Shown here: positions 1 through 5,845 of the stretch, in pieces | Layout: each line of letters begins with the position of its first letter | Numbering within the stretch: the stretch's first letter is position 1 | Position numbers and translations under genes: made by a program | Notes under the pieces: model-generated | Told to the model about the DNA's origin: nothing | What the model saw: the letters and a program-made list of their open reading frames with translations, nothing else | The model's database searches: none | From: Helicostylum pulchrum | Taxonomy: Eukaryota; Mucoromycota; Mucoromycetes; Mucorales; Mucoraceae | NCBI GenBank assembly: GCA_025677825.1 | Contig: JAIXMO010000121.1 | Span: 1 to 19,347, forward strand | DNA length: 19,347 bases | Direction of reading: 5' to 3'

Positions 1-1
1 T

Positions 2-1003
2 TTCGAAGCTAATGTTCGTGCTGCCGATTCCGGTGTTTACGATCATGAGATGCCCGGTGGTCAATACACCAACTTGATGTTCCAAGCTCAACAATTAGGT
101 CTCGGTACTCAATGGAAGCAAATCAAGAAGGCTTACCAAGAAGCTAACGCCCTTTGTGGTGATCTTGTCAAGGTCACTCCCTCTTCCAAGGTCGTTGGTG
201 ATTTAGCTCAATTCATGGTTTCCAACAACCTCTCTGGTTCCGATGTTGAACAACGTGCTTCTACTCTTTCTTTCCCTACCTCTGTTATTGAGTTCTTCCA
301 AGGTTATCTCGGTCAACCCTATGGTGGTTTCCCTGAACCTTTGCGTTCCAACATTATTCGTGACCAACTTCGTCTTGACGGTCGTCCTGGTGCCACTTTG
401 CCTCCTTTGGATATGGCCAAGTTGAAGCAAGAGTTGATTGAAAAGTACGGTTCCAACATTCGTGATTATGATGTTATCTCTGCTGCTTTATACCCCAAGG
501 TATTCGCTGAATTCCGTGAGATGGTTAACCAATATGGTGATCTCTCTGTTTTACCTACTCGTTATTTCTTGTGTAAGCCTGAACTCAACGAAGAATTCCA
601 TGTAGAGATTGAAGAGGGTAAGACCTTGATCATCAAGTTATTGGCTGTTGGTCCTGTCAACAACACTGGTAAGCGTGATGTCTACTTTGAATTGAACGGT
701 GAGGCTCGTGTAGTCGGTATCGTTGATCGTAACTCTGCTGTTGAGATCGTTACCCGTGAAAGAGCCAACTTGTCTAACCCTGGAGATATCGCTGCACCTA
801 TGTCTGGTGTTGTTGTTGAAATCCGTGCCAAGGAAGGCTCTCATGTTAAGGCCGGTGATCCTCTTGCTGTCCTCTCTGCCATGAAGATGGAAACTGTTGT
901 TACCTCTCCTGTCGCTGGTAAGGTTGAAAGAGTTGCTGTCCAAGAAGGTGACTCTTTGAACTCTGGTGACTTGGTTGCTAGAATTGTTAAGGAAGATGCT
1001 TAA
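2..1003 (+). CDS. pyc: Pyruvate carboxylase, C-terminal part (5' end outside window)
   Basis: Pyruvate carboxylase makes oxaloacetate from pyruvate, bicarbonate and ATP, refilling the TCA cycle and feeding gluconeogenesis and amino-acid synthesis; in fungi it is usually cytosolic. The frame is open from base 2, so the gene begins upstream; the first ATG at 50 is internal, within the family's YDHEMPGGQYTN stretch at the end of the carboxyltransferase domain. The 333 visible residues then cover the allosteric/tetramerisation linker and a biotin carboxyl-carrier domain (about residues 262-333). The biotin attachment motif AMKM is present, with the modified lysine at residue 295 of this fragment (nt 884-886), 38 residues before the end, as expected. 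Fungal enzymes are about 1,180 residues, so roughly 850 are missing. Codons are strongly biased (GGT, GCT, AAG, GTT), as in highly expressed genes. No intron is visible. Identification is firm; cell compartment is family knowledge. Confidence 0.96.
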   Translation, partial: FEANVRAADSGVYDHEMPGGQYTNLMFQAQQLGLGTQWKQIKKAYQEANALCGDLVKVTPSSKVVGDLAQFMVSNNLSGSDVEQRASTLSFPTSVIEFFQGYLGQPYGGFPEPLRSNIIRDQLRLDGRPGATLPPLDMAKLKQELIEKYGSNIRDYDVISAALYPKVFAEFREMVNQYGDLSVLPTRYFLCKPELNEEFHVEIEEGKTLIIKLLAVGPVNNTGKRDVYFELNGEARVVGIVDRNSAVEIVTRERANLSNPGDIAAPMSGVVVEIRAKEGSHVKAGDPLAVLSAMKMETVVTSPVAGKVERVAVQEGDSLNSGDLVARIVKEDA

Positions 1004-1064
1004 ATCTATTCCTCCTCATTTTGACATTTATTCTATTATATAACCTGGCTTTTTTTTTTCTCTA

Positions 1065-1082
1065 TCTCTCTCTCTCTCTCTC
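1065..1082. repeat. (TC)9 microsatellite in the 3' flank of pyc
   Basis: Nine uninterrupted TC units lie inside a longer pyrimidine-rich stretch (about 1049-1110) just after the pyruvate carboxylase stop. It is probably in the 3' UTR or just beyond it. No function is implied. Confidence 0.85.
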
Positions 1083-1610
1083 TTCTCTTTTTCTATACAT
1101 ATACACAAAGTTTTCTTTATATTCTTTTTTCATTATTACTTTTTTTTTTTAAAAACCAAAATAAATGCTTGTATTTTTACTATATATAAAATATCTCTTT
1201 TTTTTTCTAACTGTACATGTCGTTCATAACACCCCCCAAACCTTCAAAAGTTGCTATCGCGGTGTTGGATCTGGTAATTGTTATCATCTTATCGAAGGTT
1301 ACACTAGATAATGAGAGCTGGCTTTTTCGGAGAAATATTGTAAAATACGGGGAAACAAAAAAATACCAATCTCATGAATCATTTGTACGTTGGATAACAT
1401 AATCGATGAATAAAACACCAATGAAATTTCATGGGGGGTATTTCATAGAAACTACTACTGGTACCTGAAAACAAACGAACCACCTGACAAGAATAAAGTT
1501 TTATCCCATCTATTTGTTTGATCATCGATAACAAATACTTTTTGCCACGCGCGTTAGCACTAATACACAAAAATGTCTGTGTCTTACCTTATACATACAT
1601 GACTCTTTCC

Positions 1611-1635
1611 AAAAAAAAAAAAAAAAAAACCCCCC
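1611..1635. repeat. A19C6 homopolymer pair
   Basis: Nineteen A residues (1611-1629) are directly followed by six C residues (1630-1635). It is a simple-sequence tract in intergenic DNA and a likely site of length polymorphism or sequencing error. Confidence 0.85.
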
Positions 1636-2157
1636 TTCATGTGTGTTCTGGTTTTTTTTTATTCATTTTACGTTCAAACTATTATAGGCTTGTAACAATA
1701 ATATTGTTATTTTTTTAATAGTAACACATATTATCGCATAAATCAATTGTCACACAAAAGTATAACAAATATACTTTTTTCGGTTTCAAGTAACATTGGC
1801 TACTTTGACTCTTTTTATTTTTCATAATGAATAAAACCATACATATAATGGCTATATATACATATATTAATACGTATTTTATATCAATATTAAAGCGTTT
1901 CGAAAATATTTAATCTTTTTTTTTTAGTAAAAAAGTGGCGCGTTTAAACAAAATAAAAAAACAGAAATTATTCCCACCGAAAGAGACGCATTTTATTTGA
2001 TATGTATCATATAAAACACAAATACAGGCACAATAATAGAAACTATCAATAATTTTTTTTTAGAAATTAGATAAATGAAAAATGACCTCCTTGTTTGTAC
2101 TGTATCATGTACCATCATTTTCATGATGTAATAAAACTAAAAAGCTTAGTATGTTAC

Positions 2158-2184
2158 AAAAAAAAAAAAAAAAAAAAAAAAAAA
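2158..2184. repeat. Poly(A) tract of 27
   Basis: An uninterrupted run of 27 A occurs in intergenic DNA. It could be simple slippage or the tail of an old retroposed sequence, but nothing recognisable as a retroposed body lies just upstream on the plus strand. Confidence 0.85.
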
Positions 2185-2391
2185 GACTAAATGAACGAGC
2201 GGCACAACTTTTATTTCTTGAGTTAATCTTTTTACAATAAAAACTTACCAATATAAAAACCAAGTACTGTAATACAGATATTTGTTTATTAAAAAAAAAT
2301 TGCGGCTAAAACAAAAGCCCTGTTATCAAAACCTTCCACAATCAGGGCTCAATTTCTTTCTGACTCAATTTTGTGTCTCGATTGGTTTAAA

Positions 2392-2754
2392 CTATGTATT
2401 TTGGGAGAAGGCTACACACGCTCTTTTAAGTTTCAGAATATCAAGCTCCACACATTTTTCTAGAAAAAAAGAAATTACAGGTCTGATAAGATCATCACCC
2501 AAAATTGGTCAATACAATCGTCGTAGTTTGTTTAATTTAAAATGACTAACGTATTTAAATAGAAACTTTTGTAGATTAGGTATTGCTTTATATCTACGCA
2601 AATCTAATGCAGAAAGACACACAAAATCATAAATTATATCAGTGACACTGGCCCCCCATAGATAATTCAATTCATTGCTTTTTTTTTTTGAAAATCTTAG
2701 ATAAGAAACTTTTTTAGACTTGGAAAATGCATGAGGTTCTTTGTCAGTGTAAGT
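2392..2754 (-). pseudogene. Possible remnant of a leucine-rich-repeat (F-box type) protein gene
   Basis: On the minus strand a frame is open for 81 codons (2754 down to 2512), hits one TGA (2511-2509), and stays open in the same frame for 38 more codons until TAG (2394-2392). The conceptual product is protein-like rather than low complexity. It includes NYLWGASVTDIIYDFVCL, then LNKLRRLY, the stop, and PILGDDLIRPVISFFLEKC followed by VELDILKLKRACV. The spacing of leucines with a cysteine before the next LxxL resembles the LRR units of fungal F-box/LRR proteins. There is no start codon at the head of the frame and stops accumulate at both ends, so if real it is a decayed internal fragment. It sits between pyc and the tRNA gene. 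Family assignment is a guess from repeat rhythm; chance openness in AT-rich DNA is the main alternative. Confidence 0.3.
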
Positions 2755-2953
2755 TTACAAGATCGAGAAAAAAAGCATTGGCTTTCGATCAATAATACCG
2801 CACGCCTTGAATCAATTAGTACAGGACTCCTTCTGATCAAAAAATATTAAAAAATAACGATAAAATGCGTTAATTTAGAACTTTAAAAGGGTAAAACATA
2901 AGTATTTACAAAAGGTTTTCTATTTAAACATCTCACGAAATTGAAAGAACTTG

Positions 2954-2960
2954 AAAAAAA
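2954..2960 (-). terminator. RNA polymerase III terminator of tRNA-Thr
   Basis: Read on the minus strand, a run of seven T lies 12 nt beyond the tRNA 3' end, a normal pol III termination signal. Confidence 0.8.
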
Positions 2961-2972
2961 TGAATTGATGAT

Positions 2973-3045
2973 TGCCTTCTATCAGAATTGAACTGATGAC
3001 CTTCTGCTTACTAGGCAGACGCTCTGCCAACTGAGCCAAGAAGGC
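2973..3045 (-). tRNA. tRNA-Thr (anticodon AGT)
   Basis: The reverse strand folds as a complete cloverleaf. It has a 7-bp acceptor stem GCCTTCT/AGAAGGC, a 4-bp D stem GCTC/GAGC with loop AGTTGGCA, a 5-bp anticodon stem TCTGC/GCAGA with loop CTAGTAA, a 5-nt variable loop, a T stem ATCAG/CTGAT with loop TTCAATT, and discriminator A. The anticodon is AGT, read as IGU after wobble deamination, for threonine ACU/ACC/ACA codons. There is no intron and no encoded CCA, as in eukaryotic nuclear genes. The internal promoter elements are an A box (TGGCTCAGTTGG) and a B-box region (AGTTCAATTCT). The plus-strand LINE fragment begins on its upstream side. Confidence 0.95.
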
Positions 3046-3257
3046 GGGCTCGACATTTCACTTAACCAATTTTTACATAAAATTTTTTAAAACTCAGTAA
3101 AAGTAAAAATTCAAACTCACCATACAACGTTATAAAGTACCCATCTAGATACACCAGTCAATAAAGAACATATATCTGAAATTCTTATTGACGGATTACT
3201 TACCTAACTGGAAATATCCCACTTAATAACTTCAACAATTTCTGGATACATTTTAAA
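3046..3257. other. Interval between tRNA-Thr and LINE ORF1 (probable LINE 5' UTR)
   Basis: These 212 AT-rich bases separate the tRNA 5' end from the LINE ORF1 start. Part is presumably the LINE 5' UTR, but the element's 5' boundary cannot be placed without a second copy. No frame or motif stands out. Confidence 0.5.
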
Positions 3258-4379
3258 ATGGATTTAGAAATTCCCAACTCGTTTGATCCTGCCCTGAAAA
3301 ACTTCCTTCGGAGCTTGCAGGATGACATGAAAACCTTTGCCGGACTTGTGACCGCAAACCAAAATTTAACCGCTGAAAACGAATCGCTTCGCGCTCAAGT
3401 ACAGAAACTCCAAATTTTATGTGAAAATCGTAAAAACGCCGATAACTCAAGAACTAGAGGCCCTACAATCGATCTGACACCTGTTTTGAGTACTGCTCAA
3501 GGAATCAACGCTAGCAAATATGCACCTACTATTACTACACCTCTCGAACCCACACCTCAATCCACAGAGTGGACTCAGGTTGTCCAACGTAAAAATGCAC
3601 AACGCAAATCGAAGGCTCCTTTATCAGATCGTAAACGTCTTGCTACAGCTCGACCATTTGACGGCCCTCCTAGTGATACTGACTCTCCTTCTGGCTATGA
3701 ATATGTATATATTTATCGTAAACACGCCATGACTCGTAAGGATATTCGTCATCGTTTTGGCTTACTTGGAGTTACTACTGCTCGTGTTATTGATATTAAC
3801 TTTCCTGCACACTCTATTGTTGGTATTTTAATCCACAAAGAATATAAACCTGATTTTAAAGCTGTTCTTGATGAATGTAAAATTCCCACAATTGATAACT
3901 TTGATCCTATTGCCGGTGCTAATATTGCTGATCCTAAATATGCTGACCTCAATGCTGAAACTCGAGCTAAATTCTCTGCCTCTCTCCACCAAGATAGATG
4001 CATGCGTACCTTAAATTTTATTCGGGAATACCTCCTACCTAGTGTTTCCAAATTTTTTATCGAACAAAAATGGATTACCCCTATTATCGCTGAGGACATC
4101 ATTTCACATCGTATGCCCCGCCCAATGAAAAAAAGAAACACCATGAATCGTACCTCTCTCGCTGGAAATTTTATTAATAATCATAATACTACTAAACAAT
4201 CCGAAGGTACTGCACCTCCTGATAATACTGAAAATGAATTCGCGCACTATGGTGGGGGAACTAATGATAACATGGACACAACTGAAGAATTTGATGGTAC
4301 TAACGCATACGGACCTGACTCTGATGAAGAACTCGCTGACGCTGAAGACTTATCCCCGGATAAGCCAAACAATCAATGA
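3258..4379 (+). CDS. LINE ORF1 protein (coiled coil plus RRM-like region)
   Basis: This 373-residue protein is placed as ORF1, the RNA-binding chaperone that packages LINE RNA, because it directly precedes an endonuclease ORF2. Near the N terminus, leucines at residues 30, 37, 44 and 51 form a four-heptad leucine zipper within a longer helix-like stretch (about 16-58), suited to oligomerisation as in other LINE ORF1 proteins. A basic patch (RKNAQRKSK, about 111-119) follows. Residues 147-210 have an alternating strand-helix pattern (EYVYIYRK, then a basic helix, then ARVIDI and SIVGILIHK) compatible with an RRM-like fold. The C-terminal 60 residues are acidic and low in hydrophobics. No CCHC zinc knuckle is visible. 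The stop overlaps the ORF2 start. The reading frame is uninterrupted, so this copy is not old. The RRM reading is inference from pattern. Confidence 0.75.
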   Translation: MDLEIPNSFDPALKNFLRSLQDDMKTFAGLVTANQNLTAENESLRAQVQKLQILCENRKNADNSRTRGPTIDLTPVLSTAQGINASKYAPTITTPLEPTPQSTEWTQVVQRKNAQRKSKAPLSDRKRLATARPFDGPPSDTDSPSGYEYVYIYRKHAMTRKDIRHRFGLLGVTTARVIDINFPAHSIVGILIHKEYKPDFKAVLDECKIPTIDNFDPIAGANIADPKYADLNAETRAKFSASLHQDRCMRTLNFIREYLLPSVSKFFIEQKWITPIIAEDIISHRMPRPMKKRNTMNRTSLAGNFINNHNTTKQSEGTAPPDNTENEFAHYGGGTNDNMDTTEEFDGTNAYGPDSDEELADAEDLSPDKPNNQ

Positions 4380-5279
4380 GTACAATTAATATAAACGAAC
4401 ATATTATAACCATAGGTCTCTGGAACGCTAATAGTTTACAAACTACTACTGTCTCCGAAGTCCTATCCCACTGCCAATCCTTTACTATATTATTTATTAC
4501 CGAAACCTGGATCCTTCCTCCATCACTCCTTAATGTTGGTTGGACAGAGTTTCATACCTACGGAAAACCTGTCTTTGAACGTCAAAATCAAAGAACTAGG
4601 GGATCCCAAGGTATTGTTGCTCTGATAAACCCAAATTGCCCTATTCCTGTCAACCACTTAATCTCGCCTAATCCTTATATTCTTTCTCTCCAGCTTGGCC
4701 AGCTGCGTATCTCTTGTTTCTACCTCCCTCCTTCTCTCTCTCTTAATCAAACTATGGCTGCACTTGATTCTGTTCCTTTACATCAAAATACCATTTTATG
4801 TGGCGATTTTAATGCTAGGCTATTTACTCTCACTGGTGATACTGCTTCTAATGCTAGGGGTACCCAATTCAAGACTTGGTTAGAAGATCGTGAAATGTCG
4901 GTTCTCAATGCTACTTTGGCTTATGGTCTTCCCACTTTTAGAAGAATGATGCAAGATGTTGAACATACAAGTATAATTGATTTATTTATTACTAATAATT
5001 TAAATATACTACAGCGTCCTGCTATTACTATCTATTCTGATCTAACTATGGGATCCGACCACTGTCTATCATCATTTACCTTCGATCTCGATCTAGATGT
5101 TAACGATACCAATGATCCTCAAACTGTTAATCCACGTCGAACATGGAAATTATCAAAACTACGGGAAGCTGATGTCTGTGTTGAATACGTTCGTCAATTT
5201 AAAATCAAAGCAGACCCTATACATGATACCCTCTCAAAGGTCTGTAGAAGATTAACCGACTGCCCTGCTACCGCTGTAT
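3258..5279 (+). mobile_element. Non-LTR retrotransposon (APE-type LINE), 3' part displaced by chromovirus insertion
   Basis: Two plus-strand ORFs have the order and character of a LINE: a coiled-coil ORF1 protein, then an ORF2 that begins with an apurinic-endonuclease-like domain. The boundaries given are from ORF1 start to the last base before LTR1; the real 5' end lies somewhere in 3046-3257. The reverse transcriptase half of ORF2, the 3' UTR and tail are absent, because a Ty3/Gypsy element starts at 5280 inside ORF2. They may lie beyond the window, on the other side of the array. Mucoromycotina genomes are known to carry LINEs of this two-ORF type (for example the pericentromeric Grem-LINE1 family of Mucor); membership of that family is not testable here. 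Confidence 0.85.
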
Positions 5280-5314
5280 TGATATATACAAGCTATATAT
5301 TCACGCCTTTTTGA
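4376..5314 (+). pseudogene. LINE ORF2, endonuclease domain only (truncated by LTR insertion)
   Basis: The start of LINE ORF2 encodes an APE-family endonuclease that nicks target DNA to prime reverse transcription. Conserved elements occur in order: GLWNANS (Asn17), FITETW (Glu43), RGSQGIVALI (75-84), CGDFNAR (Asp144, Asn146), PTF (186-188) with IDLFITNN (Asp202), and GSDHCLSSF (Asp228, His229). All catalytic positions of the family look intact. The LINE sequence ends at nt 5279, about residue 301; the last residues and the stop at 5312-5314 come from the inserted LTR. The reverse transcriptase and C-terminal region are missing. ORF2 starts at an ATG that overlaps the ORF1 stop in the sequence ATGA, which points to coupled termination-reinitiation. 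It is non-functional as it stands because of the insertion, not because of decay. Confidence 0.88.
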
Positions 5315-5468
5315 TTACTATTTACTTACTGCTTTGTATTTAAATGACAATTGCTAACTTGTTATTCTCATACCTAAGTTAGCGACCTGCCAATTTATGT
5401 TATAACCGATTGTGTTACTATTTATTAAAACAACCTGACAATATCCCAAAAAGATTTATTATTTATTC

Positions 5469-5513
5469 TATTATTTATTCAACGTGAAACCCTTTTCACC
5501 AACATAAATAATA
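5469..5513. repeat. Imperfect palindrome in U3 of the LTR
   Basis: Arms TATTATTTAT (5469-5478) and ATAAATAATA (5504-5513) enclose a second stem GTGAAA (5484-5489)/TTTCAC (5494-5499) with loop CCCT. An alternative 12-bp outer arm is available at 5455-5466 with 5504-5515. The same structure is present at 11619-11663 and 17795-17839. Position upstream of the TATA box suggests a DNA regulatory site, a cruciform, or an RNA structure near the 3' end of the transcript. Confidence 0.6.
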
Positions 5514-5670
5514 AATAAAGCAACACAGACATCGTCCCGAGAGACTACAAACAAAGGGTTATACATTACGTTTTAAACCAGATTTATATCGTAACAGATT
5601 ATCTTTATGTTACTCTAAAGGACCGCACACTCTTTCAGTTTCATCTGTCATTTGAACCAATTTCTTTTAA

Positions 5671-5677
5671 TATAAAA
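5671..5677 (+). promoter_or_regulatory. LTR TATA box
   Basis: TATAAAA lies 91-97 nt before the LTR end and is repeated at 11821-11827 and 17997-18003. A start site 40-60 nt downstream, usual for many fungal promoters, would fall at about 5718-5735, within the stretch complementary to the candidate primer-binding site. Confidence 0.6.
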
Positions 5678-5772
5678 CTACTTCATTTCAAATAATAAAA
5701 TCAACCATCTTTCATTTTGTAAAGACTTTCAAAGAACCTTACTGTCTTCTTTTTAACATATATATCATTTTT

Positions 5773-5790
5773 TTCTTTGAATCGTTTTAC
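5773..5790 (+). promoter_or_regulatory. Candidate self-primed primer-binding site, unit A
   Basis: This site starts 5 nt inside LTR1. TTCTTTGAA (5773-5781) is the exact complement of TTCAAAGAA (5728-5736), and TTTAC (5786-5790) is the complement of GTAAA (5719-5723), giving 14 of 18 paired positions around a 4x4 internal loop. The partner begins 42 nt after the TATA box, where the transcript may start. Ty3-type elements usually prime from a tRNA 3' end and show TGG here; there is no TGG anywhere in the leader. Tf1/sushi elements instead prime from the 5' end of their own mRNA. The same pair occurs in the other units (11869-11886 with 11923-11940; 18045-18062 with 18099-18116). Confidence 0.5.
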
Positions 5791-5845
5791 TCCATTTTTT
5801 TTTATTTAAAAAAAAAAAAACCACTCTCTATTTATTCAACTTACC

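Larger units (their letters stand above)
1004..2391. other. AT-rich intergenic DNA, no supportable gene
   Basis: This stretch follows the pyc stop. The first 200 bases are T-rich and include an AATAAA at 1160-1165 that could serve as a polyadenylation signal about 160 nt after the stop. A slightly less AT-rich patch (about 1217-1600) contains only short open frames (under 70 codons) on both strands, with no recognisable motif. An A19C6 tract lies at 1611-1635 and an A27 tract at 2158-2184. I see no tRNA, no transposase-like reading frame and no convincing inverted repeats here. Confidence 0.7.
5280..5767 (+). repeat. LTR1 (5' LTR of unit A)
   Basis: The 488-bp long terminal repeat begins TGATATATA and ends TATATATCA, a perfect 9-bp inverted terminal repeat with the canonical TG...CA ends. 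It matches LTR2 and LTR3 at all but two adjacent positions. It contains a TATA box (5671-5677), AATAAA motifs (5510-5515, 5514-5519, 5694-5699) and an imperfect palindrome (5469-5513). The left edge is fixed by the point where similarity to the other LTRs starts and LINE coding sequence stops. Confidence 0.93.

Noticed and set aside
1217..1570. Short ORFs of 61-66 codons on both strands after pyc
   Set aside because: No domain, no coding bias and overlapping opposite frames. The patch is a little less AT-rich, but that alone does not make a gene.
1518..1718. 66-codon plus-strand ORF
   Set aside because: Half of it is translation of the A19C6 tract and T runs; low-complexity artefact.
2158..2184. 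A27 as the tail of a retroposed LINE or SINE
   Set aside because: No element-like sequence or target duplication recognised around it; simple slippage explains it equally well.
2282..2545. Plus-strand ORF of 87 codons
   Set aside because: Starts with lysine-rich AT-driven sequence, has no recognisable domain, and overlaps the more protein-like minus-strand frame. Not supported as a gene.
5768..5845. tRNA-primed primer-binding site next to LTR1
   Set aside because: No TGG in the leader or LTR, so no match to a tRNA 3' CCA end; the self-complementary site fits better.
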